From Cliona cf. orientalis (Eukaryota > Porifera > Demospongiae > Clionaida > Clionaidae): 64,000 bases of DNA. Numbering within the stretch: the first letter of the stretch is position 1; each line of letters opens with the position of its first letter. The position numbers were made by a program, and so were the translations under genes. Location of the stretch: assembly GCA_963930775.1 (NCBI GenBank), contig OZ005699.1:4981501-5045500 (forward strand). The letters run 5' to 3'. Under the pieces are notes generated by a model. That model was not told the origin of the DNA and made no database searches. It saw only the letters and a program-made list of their open reading frames with translations. Positions 57,901 through 63,663 of this stretch are shown here, in pieces.

Positions 57901-59249
57901 GCATTGCGGTCATCAAATTCAATCACATTGGGTGTGGTGTGGGTGGAGTTTTAATTAATGATGGGCAGGCTAGTGGGTGTGGTCTATATCCCTGGAGCTG
58001 TTCAGGAAAAGTTGGAGCCTATGCAGTTTACTGCTGATATTCATTTACTAGCCGCCTCTGTTTCTCTCTGCCTGATTCCAGTATGCTCACATGGGGCAGA
58101 GCTTCCTTTTTAAAACACTAGCAAACTCCTAATCAGTAGTGCTGGTAGACTCCACTAGCTACAACACACTAGCATGCATTGGTGTGTGACCATGTGGTAA
58201 ACCACTGGCGCATGGGTGTGGGTAATAATTGCATTGGTTTAAATAATGTAAATTTTTTATTCATGCCCCTAAGCCATACCATGCATGAATAAGATACACC
58301 ATTAATTTCTTGATTTACCATAGGTGGAGAGAGAATATGTTTTCCCCAGTTAAGAATCCACACACTACAGCTAACTATTATATCAGCAAGGGTATATTAT
58401 GATCCATATTTCCCTCCCTCTGGCTATTACTTTGACCAATCAGAGTCAGTTTTAGTTTACACAAGCAGTGCCAAGTCACATCATCATGCCTACTATATAT
58501 TATTTGCGTGTGCGCATCAGCACTACTTTGTATTGCAGGGTTGATTGCACCATGGCTATATATATACACTACACTTTGTGCATACAACATAAGGCAATAG
58601 TCTCATTGTTTACACTTAAGACATTTAATCTGAACTGTTTTATCTATAAAATTAGCTCCCTTTTGGTACAGTGCAGTACAGGATCATAGACAGATACATG
58701 ATTGTGAGAGTATCATAACAGGTGCATAATAATTATGAGCATACATCTACAATAATAATTGAAAAATAAACTGCAGAGATGTCCAATACTAGCCTCAATA
58801 CACTGATCTAGCTAAACTTACAGGTAAAGGCAATGGTAGTGGGTGCTATACTCTAGAAAGTGCAACATACCATGCATAGTGCAGCCAATTGGCATACTGT
58901 TTCAAACTTCCATAATTTATAATATGGCAGTTTCTTATTTGGAGTATACCACACATTACCCTATCGGCCAAAATCACCGTTATTTTTTATAATTATCATC
59001 ATCCCTACTGCACTGACAATATACTGTCATAATTGACTGAATATTGTATATCCTTTTTCATGTGTGCAGTGATTACCCAAATAGTCTCTAAAAGCAGCCT
59101 AAAACAAAGTGCAAAAGGAGTTTTAACAGCTGGTATGTTGGTTTGATTAAACTGTCACCAACAATAATTTATGATTATTTTCTACAGGATTGATGAAGAG
59201 CACTTTCTACAGCTTTCAGAAATTGTACAAAATGGCAAAAAGTTATTGA
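27779..59249 (+). CDS. TAMM41: Mitochondrial phosphatidate cytidylyltransferase (TAMM41/Tam41), 8 exons
   Basis: Tam41 makes CDP-diacylglycerol from phosphatidic acid and CTP at the matrix side of the mitochondrial inner membrane, the first committed step to cardiolipin. Exons: 27,779-27,901; 42,636-42,815; 48,376-48,468; 48,522-48,672; 48,735-48,874; 49,595-49,670; 59,070-59,132; 59,188-59,249. All have AG/GT borders, and the total is 888 bp (295 residues plus stop), near the family's usual length. Matches: [10 protein letters not shown] (nucleotidyltransferase G-S motif), [65 protein letters not shown], and C-terminal [14 protein letters not shown]. The middle (exon 6) is shorter and more diverged than in vertebrates. 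Introns 1 (14.7 kb), 2 (5.6 kb) and 6 (9.4 kb) are packed with transposons; the others are 53-720 bp. Confidence 0.95.
27902..28936. other. TAMM41 intron 1, 5' part
   Basis: Non-coding. 28,095-28,130 carries a single TAGTCT-family end (AAGACTAGCCCC, then GAGAGGAAGGGTCTGGT). A G run lies at 28,152-28,164. Nothing else recognised. Confidence 0.5.
28937..29303. mobile_element. hAT-like MITE (CAGTGGCGTCCCCAGG ends)
   Basis: CAGTGGCGTCCCCAGGATTT at 28,937 mirrors CCTGGGTACGCCACTG ending at 29,303; CAGTGGCG ends are typical of hAT elements. ACTAG flanks both sides (28,932-28,936; 29,304-29,308), shorter than the 8 bp expected, so the outer bases have probably drifted. No ORF. Confidence 0.75.
29482..30048 (-). 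repeat. 3' LTR of the gypsy element with an inserted repeat F
   Basis: Outer parts 29,482-29,621 and 30,015-30,048 match the 37,711-37,881 LTR. A 393-bp repeat F copy (29,622-30,014, CTAGAGCTCTATAGAGCACA...GCGCGGGGTAA) interrupts it, so repeat F moved after this insertion. Confidence 0.85.
29622..30014 (+). repeat. Repeat F copy inside the LTR
   Basis: Matches 21,542-21,914 in length and at both ends. The interior has GACGACGACAACGACGACAG, a short trinucleotide-like run. Recent activity is implied by its young host LTR. Confidence 0.8.
30485..30735 (-). repeat. tRNA-headed SINE-like unit (family H)
   Basis: On the minus strand, 30,735-30,652 reads GGTGTAGTGGTTGGGGCTC (Pol III box A) and, about 35 bp on, GCGGGTTCAAATC (box B), the head of a tRNA-derived SINE. 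The same head occurs plus at 56,200-56,256 and minus at about 55,480-55,550. Confidence 0.65.
30738..30960 (+). repeat. Three tandem copies of a 73-bp SINE-associated unit
   Basis: Unit: 'CATAGACAAACCCTAGAGAC', 'TAACCCTGCTAACCATTGGC', 'AACCCATCCCCAAACCCCC', 'AGCCCCTCCCCC'. The copy at 55,560-55,640 has the unit once, so it was triplicated here. Confidence 0.85.
31051..32089 (-). mobile_element. Penelope-like element remnant with inverted terminal repeats, fossil
   Basis: Two inverted arms of about 210 bp, 31,051-31,262 and 31,880-32,089, nearly identical (AATAAACGAAGATTCTTTTC, GACGTTTCGACTAGATGCTC). Between them on minus is the end of a GIY-YIG endonuclease ([20 protein letters not shown], then [20 protein letters not shown]) as found at the C-terminus of Penelope-like proteins. 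The RT part is absent; the copy is 5'-truncated and broken. Confidence 0.85.
32004..32040 (+). ncRNA. Hammerhead-ribozyme-like motif in the Penelope-like terminal repeat
   Basis: CTGAGGAT-GACTAG-AGCAT-CTAGTC-GAAAC: a CTGANGA-like box, a 6-bp hairpin and a GAAAC box in the order of a hammerhead core, repeated in the other arm (minus, about 31,100-31,136). Terminal repeats of Penelope-like elements are known to carry hammerheads. One extra T after the first box makes activity uncertain. Confidence 0.4.
32179..33193. mobile_element. TTAA-flanked TIR element (family G), ~1.0 kb
   Basis: TTAA at 32,175-32,178 and 33,194-33,197 flank inverted ends GGTACCATTAAATTGCGTGG / CCACGCAATTAAATGGTACC followed by GCGTGAGG/GCTCACGCC. 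TTAA targeting recalls piggyBac, but the ends lack CCC. The interior is GC-richer, with a 24-T run at about 32,924-32,947; no transposase. Partial copies: 50,205-50,377, 52,160-52,350, 54,541-55,430. Confidence 0.75.
33861..35054 (-). pseudogene. gypsy integrase region, fossil
   Basis: H2C2 zinc module ([20 protein letters not shown] then [10 protein letters not shown]), followed by the DDE core ([45 protein letters not shown]). The C-terminal tail is basic and Ser/Arg-rich, with no chromodomain. Confidence 0.9.
35058..36460 (-). pseudogene. gypsy reverse transcriptase/RNase H region, fossil
   Basis: RT fragments on minus: [20 protein letters not shown] near 36,250, the [11 protein letters not shown]-type catalytic block near 35,935, and [16 protein letters not shown] near 35,700. 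RNase H at 35,444-35,058 includes [13 protein letters not shown] and HTADALSRA. Broken in several places. Confidence 0.85.
36473..37036 (-). pseudogene. gypsy zinc knuckle and aspartic protease, fossil
   Basis: [20 protein letters not shown] and [14 protein letters not shown] zinc knuckles, then the protease signature [13 protein letters not shown] with a [15 protein letters not shown] flap-side block. Confidence 0.88.
36889..37689 (-). pseudogene. gypsy gag region, fossil
   Basis: Starts near 37,689 just inside the 5' LTR. Retrotransposon-gag blocks [52 protein letters not shown] and [10 protein letters not shown]. It overlaps the next frame. Confidence 0.88.
37711..37881 (-). repeat. 5' LTR of the gypsy element
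   Basis: 171 bp, TGTG-starting on minus, ending about 20 bp before the gag start. Near-identical to the outer parts of 29,482-30,048. Confidence 0.88.
37897..38329. mobile_element. TA-flanked MITE (TACTGTATTTTCTCG ends)
   Basis: TACTGTATTTTCTCGTTATT mirrors AATAGTGAGAAAATACAGTA. Subterminal 'TATTAGGCGCATCTCGC' and 'TAAGCGCATG' words repeat several times on each side. No ORF. Confidence 0.88.
38330..38940. other. TAMM41 intron 1, nothing recognised
   Basis: AT-rich, with several TACATGTA octamers. No TIR pair seen. Confidence 0.5.
38941..39012 (+). repeat. tRNA-derived SINE head
   Basis: AAATTGGTAGAGCATC (box A-like) and GTGGGTTCAATCCCCAC (T-arm, five paired bases around TTCAATC, box B). 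The acceptor stem does not pair, so this is a tRNA-derived element rather than a working tRNA. It also explains a spurious minus reading frame of the GIEPT...CDALP type. Confidence 0.65.
39606..40367. mobile_element. TIR element (TAGGATCTGAGAAGAGGGGT ends) hosting a TAGTCT MITE
   Basis: TAGGATCTGAGAAGAGGGGT at the left mirrors ACCCCTTTTCTCAGATCCTA at the right; GGTAATTTCGCGC continues the arm. The TAGTCT MITE 39,681-40,034 lies within. Confidence 0.8.
39681..40034. mobile_element. MITE of the TAGTCT (DUF6589/RecQ) family
   Basis: TAGTCTCGTCCACACACCCT...GAGAGAGGGAGGGTCTGGAAC mirrors GTTCCAGACCCTCCCTCTC...GGAGACGAGATTA. A 9-bp direct repeat ACTCAAAGG flanks it (39,672-39,680; 40,035-40,043), with CATGTA extra at the right end. 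About 75-bp TIRs; no ORF. Confidence 0.85.
40555..40966. mobile_element. TA-flanked MITE (TACCGTAGAATCCTGC ends)
   Basis: TACCGTAGAATCCTGCAAAT mirrors GCAGGATTCTACGGTA. Subterminal 'GCGTATAAGCC.CCCCC' units repeat, and a C run and a G run form mirrored homopolymers. Confidence 0.88.
40967..42635. other. TAMM41 intron 1, 3' part: repeats E and C, no gene
   Basis: 40,990-41,240 is repeat E (minus), 41,280-41,550 repeat C, and 41,930-41,960 another repeat-C end (GTGGGCCCTCTTTCATGAGG). The last 600 bp before the acceptor TTACAG show nothing. Confidence 0.6.
42636..42815 (+). CDS. TAMM41: TAMM41 exon 2
   Basis: 60 codons, phase 0 at both ends: [20 protein letters not shown]...HYSFMRHLG...[15 protein letters not shown]. 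The Asp of MLDLIFAV belongs to the metal-binding acidic residues of this nucleotidyltransferase fold. Acceptor TTACAG, donor GTATGC. Confidence 0.95.
42901..44010. mobile_element. TIR element D, copy 3 (~1.1 kb)
   Basis: Arms of about 110 bp (AAAAACAATAAAATTGAAGG...CGCTTGCTTTT and inverse). This longest D copy has an 870-bp interior without homology to the short copies and without a transposase, so it may be closer to the parent. Confidence 0.8.
44455..46100. repeat. Repeat D2 inverted pair around a MITE
   Basis: 44,455-44,950 (minus) and 45,486-46,100 (plus) are opposite arms running from CATGGCAACACATTC to the GACTCTATGATTAAGACCAA centre; the MITE 44,977-45,485 split the plus arm. Confidence 0.7.
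44977..45485. mobile_element. TA-flanked MITE (TACAGTGTAGTCC ends)
   Basis: TACAGTGTAGTCCACTTAAT mirrors ATTAGATGGACTACACTGTA. 'TTCGAATTA/TAATTTGAATTAAA' words repeat in both arms. Inserted in repeat D2. Confidence 0.88.
46275..46560 (+). repeat. Dispersed repeat E, second copy
   Basis: AAGGGGGTAAAGTAATCGGT ... TCGAATTTGGCGAAAAACTG ... GCCACGCCTATGAACAATGC, in step with 8585-8870. Confidence 0.75.
46738..47082. mobile_element. hAT-like MITE (CAGGGGCGGATC ends)
   Basis: CATGGGCGGATCTAGGG at the left mirrors CCTGGATCCGCCCCTG at the right. CAGGGGCGGATCCAGG ends are common to hAT MITEs in many animals. The target duplication is unclear (CGGCG on both sides). No ORF. Confidence 0.65.
47083..48375. 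other. TAMM41 intron 2, 3' part
   Basis: 47,490-47,730 forms a loose inverted pair (CATTTACATGTAGGCCTTAA...TTAAGCCTTAG with 'GTAAACG' words), probably a MITE. 47,760-48,140 matches the repeat B tail. No other gene. Confidence 0.5.
48376..48468 (+). CDS. TAMM41: TAMM41 exon 3
   Basis: 31 codons: [20 protein letters not shown] then YVSGRLHKP, matching [29 protein letters not shown] of the human protein. Phase 0 at both ends. Confidence 0.95.
48522..48672 (+). CDS. TAMM41: TAMM41 exon 4
   Basis: 50 codons plus one base: [17 protein letters not shown] and [16 protein letters not shown]. The 53-bp intron before it is the shortest here. Ends in phase 1. Confidence 0.95.
48735..48874 (+). CDS. TAMM41: TAMM41 exon 5
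   Basis: [20 protein letters not shown] then [16 protein letters not shown], the most conserved C-half block of Tam41. Ends phase 0 at LLYR, donor GTATGG. Confidence 0.95.
49595..49670 (+). CDS. TAMM41: TAMM41 exon 6 (diverged)
   Basis: 25 codons plus one base: [19 protein letters not shown] then GRCVERG. Placed by the LP..xQQ similarity to LPKTLQQQI in vertebrates, and because its phases (0 in, 1 out) fit both neighbours. Acceptor TTTCAG, donor GTAAAT. The surrounding open frame upstream to 49,415 is probably not coding. Confidence 0.75.
49671..50377. other. TAMM41 intron 6, 5' part with a family G fragment
   Basis: Mostly unrecognised. 50,205-50,377 is the reverse complement of the right end of family G (GCGTGGCCGAGGCCATAC, ACCGGAAGTGGCC). 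Confidence 0.6.
50378..51739. mobile_element. TA-flanked element (TACCGTATAGCGGGAAA ends) with nested hAT-like MITE
   Basis: TACCGTATAGCGGGAAACTT mirrors AGTTTTCCACTATACGTGGTA; 'GAGAAAACTTTCG' words repeat in the arms. It interrupts a family G copy, which resumes (TAATTGCCCACATCAAAGCA) right after 51,739. Confidence 0.82.
50722..51493. mobile_element. hAT-like MITE (GGGGTGGTCTCTCCTATACC ends), nested
   Basis: About 50-bp TIRs (GGGGTGGTCTCTCCTATACC...CTGCGACCGGGGTCAC). An 8-bp direct repeat GGCAGCAA flanks it (50,714-50,721; 51,494-51,501). Subterminal GTGACC words occur in clusters. No transposase. Confidence 0.82.
51740..52351. repeat. Family G fragments and unrecognised DNA
   Basis: 51,740-51,790 continues family G after the nested element. 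52,160-52,350 is another minus G fragment (CATGGCAGGAGGTCAAAGA). 51,800-52,150 is unrecognised, apart from similarity to 41,690-41,780 (AATAACGAACTTTGATC). Confidence 0.55.
52352..52717. mobile_element. Family H element with nested MITE
   Basis: GTTATGTATAGAGATCCTA at the left mirrors TAGGATCTCTGTACGTAAC at the right. A TACCGTAG MITE (52,486-52,640) lies inside. Confidence 0.7.
52486..52640. mobile_element. 155-bp TA-flanked MITE (TACCGTAGTATCCCGGG ends)
   Basis: TACCGTAGTATCCCGGGTAA mirrors TTGCCCGGGATACTACGGTA; GCGCCCATGGGTG/ACGTGGGTG continue the arms. Confidence 0.88.
52747..53077. mobile_element. MITE of the TAGTCT (DUF6589/RecQ) family
   Basis: TAGTCTTGTGCCCAGCCCCT mirrors AGGGGCTGGGCATGAGACTA; arms extend about 85 bp through AAAGGGAGAAAGGGTC and GCACTACCGTGTCC. 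A perfect 9-bp target duplication ACTTTTGAC flanks it (52,738-52,746; 53,078-53,086). Internal CCAATCAGAT resembles the region next to the second RecQ terminus. No ORF. Confidence 0.92.
53400..53955 (+). repeat. Dispersed repeat B, intact copy
   Basis: Contiguous version of the repeat split at 423/6756, from CATGTTGCAAATTTGCAAG through ATTACGTAATATTACCACG to CGCATGCGCTGAGGGTTAA. It shows what the target looked like before insertion. Confidence 0.75.
54048..54074. repeat. Long C homopolymer
   Basis: About 27 consecutive C, the longest mononucleotide run in the window. Length is likely uncertain in the assembly. Confidence 0.9.
54250..54473. mobile_element. 224-bp TA-flanked MITE (TACCGTATAGCCGGAAA ends)
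   Basis: TACCGTATAGCCGGAAATAT mirrors AAATTTTCCGGCTATACGGTA. The unit 'GGCGG.TTTAAATTTGG' repeats four times in alternating orientation. Confidence 0.9.
54541..55430 (+). repeat. Family G copy, split by a nested TIR element
   Basis: Starts after TTAA at 54,537-54,540 (GGTACGTAGC...GGCGTGAGGTGGGGGAT) and parallels 32,179-32,690. A 404-bp element (54,670-55,073) with about 150-bp inverted arms (GGATTCCACG / CGTGGAATCC) sits inside, flanked by TATA. Confidence 0.75.
55433..56282. mobile_element. Family H element with inverted tRNA-like arms
   Basis: GTTATGTACAGAGATCCTA at the left mirrors TTAGGATCTCTGGACATAAC at the right. Each arm has a tRNA-like head (plus strand 56,200-56,256: AGTGTAGTGGTTGGGACTC and GCGGGTTCTAATC). 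This could be two SINE copies in opposite orientation or a TIR element with captured heads. Confidence 0.65.
56283..57179. other. TAMM41 intron 6, nothing recognised
   Basis: AT-rich, stop-dense, no TIR pair or family motif found. Confidence 0.5.
57180..57900. mobile_element. TIR element (TACAGTGCAACCAAGC ends)
   Basis: TACAGTGCAACCAAGCAAGA mirrors TCTTGCTTGGTTGCACTG, continuing through GAGCAAAACTTTT. The right-hand TA is lost. The interior has no ORF with homology. Confidence 0.8.
57901..59069. other. TAMM41 intron 6, 3' part
   Basis: No exon or complete element recognised before the acceptor at 59,069. Confidence 0.5.
59070..59132 (+). CDS. TAMM41: TAMM41 exon 7
   Basis: [20 protein letters not shown] matches SAIVRPSSIRQSTKGIFTA of vertebrates. 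Acceptor TGTGCAG; phase 1 in, phase 1 out; donor GTATGT. Confidence 0.93.
59188..59249 (+). CDS. TAMM41: TAMM41 exon 8 and stop
   Basis: [20 protein letters not shown] then TGA, matching GLKKSVIYSSRKLNKMWKG at the vertebrate C-terminus. Confidence 0.93.
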
Positions 59250-59360
59250 GTGATAGTCGTCGTACTTGTATGCATGTTGAGAAGGCTACGGATTGGTTAC
59301 CAGACTACTGCTAGTGTTTTGGTGATACCGACACAAGGCTGGCTGGCATGCAAGACTAGG

Positions 59361-59437
59361 TAGCCTTGTCCCCAGGCCACTCCCACGTTTTCAATGTTGC
59401 ACAGAGAAAATGTGGGAGTGGCCTGGAGATGAGGCTA
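59361..59437. mobile_element. 77-bp foldback element
   Basis: TAGCCTTGTCCCCAGGCCAC / GTGGCCTGGAGATGAGGCTA with CTCCCACGTTTTC / GAAAATGTGGGAG inside: about 33-bp arms and an 11-bp loop. An 8-bp direct repeat AGACTAGG flanks it (59,353-59,360; 59,438-59,445). It lies between the convergent TAMM41 and POLD1 3' ends and could act as a hairpin in read-through RNA. Confidence 0.85.
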
Positions 59438-59712
59438 AGACTAGGTGGAAGCATGCCAAGTGAATCAAGTCTAAACTATCTCTTAGACCTGGCTTCTTAC
59501 TGTGTAAATTAGTTGGTATAGTCTACTAGCATTCAAAATTAATTACTGTGGGCCCCACTTAGCAGTGTTGTTGAAAAGATCAGGGAGCCTGGGGATGAGG
59601 TTACAGAGAGTACATTAGAGTGAACCCCAACAGATATATTATATAAACAGCAAATAATGTACATAACATGTTGATGTATAATGCAGCAGTTGGTCAGCAT
59701 ACACACACATGG

Positions 59713-59809
59713 CTACCAGTCAGCAGTTCCAAATCTTTGTATAACTTTGTCTTGCTCAGCGAGATCTTTTTGCACTTTCTTTCTCATATAGAATATCGGA
59801 CAATCACGG
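59713..59809 (-). CDS. POLD1: POLD1 last exon
   Basis: The previous exon's AG plus C completes Ser of CTSRDC; then [19 protein letters not shown] and ...RFGTADW, stop. Confidence 0.95.
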
Positions 59810-61583
59810 CTACATACGTAAGAATATCCAACAATAAGCAACATGTTCTATTAATATTATATGCTGCCATATGTACAAACTTTGACTATAAGTTTCTCAT
59901 TAATTTTAGCAGGGATTAATGCCAGGGGGGCACCCTAGCTGGTAGCAATTTATTTTTCTGTGGTTATTAGGTATGATTATGAGATAACCAATGTTGTGAC
60001 AATAGGAAATTCAGGTCCTTGATAGAGCTCTTGAGACCTGAAATTCTAGATTGACTTGCACCTATATCCAGTGAACACCTTAAAAGTTCCATGTTAACAA
60101 GTGCTGCCCTTGAAACTCTGTGAGTTTTCAGGGCTGACGAAAGGTATAGCGCTATACATAGCATATGCATGGTAGTGTGCACGCTAACCATTCTATTCGC
60201 GTCACAGCCGATCTGTACTGCGCTATCGAGTTTATTTCTGTTATTAAAGCATCCAGACTTGTATACTAATACATATTGCAGAGTGTGATAAATTAATATA
60301 CAATAACTTCTTACTTGTGTAGATGGTTTCAGAAACAGTCTCAGGGATCATAAATTTCCTGGGGGAGCATGCCCCCAGACCTTCTAGTTTGGGTATACGC
60401 TAGAATTTCCCCCCTCCACGCATTAATCCCTGTTTAGAGTGATTACCTTAATGCAACCTGTATCTAAATGAAATACTCAGAGTTCACATTGACTACATGT
60501 TGTTTACACACCTGGTACACAGTACATCTTCATGGAGACTTCCTGAACAACGTTGACACTGAGTCCAAAGCCGAGAGAACTTTTCTTCCAGTGCAGAAAA
60601 ATGAGAAATTTCTTTCTGATAAATTTCTGATTCTCGACTCTTACAATGCCTGCACACGGCTTCATCTACCAGTACAATAAATATACTAGAGTGATGTACT
60701 GCTACATACTGGCACATACATAAGTACAGCAGATTTCTCATAGTACTGATTAGTAGTGTTTATCAAAAGGTAAGGCAAGTGTAATATCTAATGTTATAGA
60801 AGGCTAGAAAAGCACCTTAGCCTAAATCGTCAACCTCAAATGTAATTACCCTGCGTGCATGTGCTAGGGATAATTTAAAAGCAATTAGTTCTGCCCATCT
60901 ATTAATTTTGTTTGTCTATCAAATCACCAGATTAGGATATGTACGCATCTGAGCGACTCACAAGCACAACAAAACCGTCACAAAGCTGGCTTCATTGTGC
61001 TTCAAATTGTTTGGCAAAGCCCACAAGCATCGTAAATACGGCATCCACACCTATCAATTCCACCCTACTGCAGGCCATGCACTTGCTGGTCATGCACACA
61101 ATCTAACGCAATACTATGTAGGTAAAGAGGTGCATGCTGTAGCTATCAACTCCAGGCAGCTCAGATGCAACGCACACTTGCTCCAGTTATTCGTTTAGAC
61201 AGTACGCTAGTTTCCTATCCGGGACTGCCACAGAGTATATGCAATTAATGATATTACAATAATAATACTTTACCATCACAATCTAATACTGCCCTGCATC
61301 CAATACATGTGTTCTTCTTTTTTGCAAATTTAGCTAACATGCCATGTCCACTTGATGAAGTTACTGTCCTAGACATGGTATGAGTTCCCTCTAGATGACA
61401 GTACAAATAAATTATTATCAATACATTAGTGCACCACCTGTGTAGCTTACTAAGTAGTTCTTGTTTGGCTCTACTGTCACCAAGAATAGGTTCAAATATT
61501 CTCAAAAGTGGTTTTGATAGTTGATTCTCCAGGTAGTAGGATGTGTCTATTGGTATACTATGTTCCAGTACATAAATGGGATC
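59713..61583 (-). CDS. POLD1: DNA polymerase delta catalytic subunit, last four exons
   Basis: Replicative B-family polymerase, nuclear, lagging-strand synthesis with PCNA. Minus exons: 61,583-61,451; 61,390-61,274; 60,665-60,512; 59,809-59,713 (stop TAG). All borders are GT/AG and phases chain. The C-terminal domain reads [20 protein letters not shown]...[12 protein letters not shown], then CysA (CIGCRAVL with VCRHC), [20 protein letters not shown], and CysB (CQRC...CTSRDC) which in this family binds the Fe-S cluster and the B-subunit; the end is [20 protein letters not shown]. All eight cysteines are present. The polymerase and exonuclease exons lie to the right, beyond the window. The second RecQ transposon (63,664) probably sits in one of its introns. 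Confidence 0.95.
60512..60665 (-). CDS. POLD1: POLD1 penultimate exon
   Basis: [20 protein letters not shown], then [20 protein letters not shown]. Holds the second half of CysA and the first half of CysB. Confidence 0.95.
60850..61200 (+). repeat. Repeat E, diverged, in a POLD1 intron
   Basis: CTGAGCGACTCACAAGCAC and CAAAGCTGGCTTCATTGTGC follow the order of 8585-8870. Confidence 0.5.
61274..61390 (-). CDS. POLD1: POLD1 antepenultimate exon
   Basis: [20 protein letters not shown] then [18 protein letters not shown]. Confidence 0.93.
61451..61583 (-). CDS. POLD1: POLD1 fourth exon from the end
   Basis: 44 codons plus one base: [40 protein letters not shown]. Acceptor CTGTAG, donor GTAAGC. 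Confidence 0.95.
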
Positions 61584-62464
61584 CTACAGAATATTTAAAA
61601 ATAGTAGTGCAAAACATGACCATACCTAACATAGTACCATGATGCTGGCTATCAACAGCATCTTGCTGTTAAGTCAATGCATACTGCGCTGCATATTAAT
61701 TTTAACAAACCACCCAATTAGAGACAAATATCACTTTTGTCAAGTCAGTTTGGTCTCTGCATCGTTGAAATTATTTCTTATGCTTGTGCAAGTATTAATA
61801 ACCACAAAGTAAATGCTAACAACCACAGTAAAATATCAGCTATTACATAATAATACTACTAACATGTACTATTTCATCCTACAATGTATGTACCTAGTAA
61901 ACACACCAATCAATAACAAATACTTAAGAAAACATTTGAGTGTAGTGATGGCAGTGCCAAAAACGTATATAAACATAGGGATAACTTATCACATCCACTA
62001 TACATCCTACACTTGCTTTTCTTGATTGGAAACAGCTCACATGAACAATACATTTTGCATAGAAAGATGGATGCTCACTCCGTGTTTGAGTTGAGGTCGA
62101 TGGCTTTATCGGTATTACATGCATTGGTATTGAAGTTACAAAAGCTCCAAGATAGTAGAATACTACCAGCAAGTCTTGTAAGCTACACAGGTATCTGTGC
62201 TTTCACTGTTGTGGCCAAACAATGTGCTCTCGTTTCTTGCCGTCTTTGGTGAGAGCGAACAAGAGGAAAATGCTTTGTAGGACTACGTTGAATTGTGTAA
62301 GGACCACAGCCACAAAAGGGTGGTAAGGGCAAAATCACTGTATAATAAGCACTTCTTGATGGATGCACTATCTAGCAATCAAGGGCTAAAAAAGTAATCA
62401 ATCTAGTGTCAATTAGCAAAACGGTAGAGGAAGACTGTAAAAGTTGGAAGTAGCAGGTGTTTGC
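61584..62464. other. POLD1 intron, with a half copy of element D
   Basis: 61,935-62,020 matches a D arm (GATGGCAGTGCCAAAAACG, ATACATCCTACACTTGC). A plus open frame at 62,013-62,252 has no recognised homology. No POLD1 exon is seen here. Confidence 0.5.
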
Positions 62465-62819
62465 TAGGGACACGCACATTATGCTTTTTAAAGTTCCTAT
62501 TATGCTATGCTCTAATTCCCAACACCAAATTAATTATGCTCATTGTTTTGTACCTATTATGCTCTTGGTTCTCTCAATTTTTTGTATTTTGAAACTAATT
62601 TCATTCGAAAATTTGTACCTTATGAAAGCTTTATTTCATAGAAAAGACAAGCTACGGACATACTAGACTACCTTACTCACTAAACGTTAGAAAAGTACTA
62701 TGTACTTGGTCGATTACCTGACTGCCTTATATTTTAATCCTATTATGCCAGCATTATGCCGGCATAACAAAACCACCTATTATGCCCAAAGCAATGCCAG
62801 CATATTGTGCTTGTCTCTA
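62465..62819. mobile_element. 355-bp hAT-like MITE (TAGGGACACGC ends)
   Basis: TAGGGACACGCACATTATGC mirrors GCATATTGTGCTTGTCTCTA. A perfect 8-bp direct repeat GTGTTTGC flanks it (62,457-62,464; 62,820-62,827). 'CCTATTATGC' is repeated in both arms. No transposase. Confidence 0.88.
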
Positions 62820-62827
62820 GTGTTTGC

Positions 62828-63663
62828 GGATCATCCAAGCTCAATCCCTCACAGTCTGGCGTAGCCAACCCTCGCAGGAAGAGGAGGGTCTGGTCAAAAG
62901 CCTATACTATGCTCACATAGGACAGTCAGAATCTGACTATCCCCACAAGGATGCAAATGTGGGTGATAAAAATAAAAAAACTGCCAACCACTATGACATA
63001 AACAGTAGGAGGAGCATGCGAGAGCGCAACTATACACACGCGCTTGCCCTGCGCGTGTGCGCATGGCAATGATGTGATTGCTAAGTGTGGTTGAAACATA
63101 CCAGGAGCATATGAGCCGCCCAAAGGGCAGCGAAGGAGCGTCCGACTGAGTATTAGATGTGTTACGCGAAGTTCATTAGCATTGCTTTACCTATGGAGTG
63201 GCCAGCTGCAGGGTATTTCCATCTGTCCATAGTGATAGACCATACTACATAGTCTACAATCACACTACAGACTAAGTCAATTAGCTAGTACAGTGTGGCA
63301 TGTACAAAACTCCAAATCAATTACTTATTTCTCACCTCCCCCCCCCCCTCTTGATTTTCGCCCGCATGTATTTCCATCAGCACCAGCACAATACAAAAGT
63401 ATACTGCTTCAATATTTGGACTGCCGAATTTACGGTTTTGATGACCATTTCCCATCAAACTTGTGATTAAATGACCATTTCCAGCCACCCGCCCGCATAA
63501 ATTTTTGGGCTCAGGGGGGATGAGAAACAATGTATTAGATGTGTTAATTTGGAGTGGCCTAATCTGCTATGCACTGCAGCAGCTGCACGTTCCAAGTAAC
63601 AAAGTGTAGTGTTAAGTACTTCGCCTAAAGCCAACCCTACGGTAGTCAGACGTTCCTTTGTCG
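62828..63663. other. POLD1 intron, with a lone TAGTCT-family end
   Basis: AGTCTGGCGTAGCCAACCCT ... GAAGAGGAGGGTCTGGTC at about 62,849-62,895 resembles one terminus of the TAGTCT family without a partner. Nothing else recognised. Confidence 0.5.

Noticed and set aside
62013-62252. Plus-strand open frame of 79 codons inside a POLD1 intron
   Set aside because: No family recognised, and it starts in a half copy of element D; probably chance.
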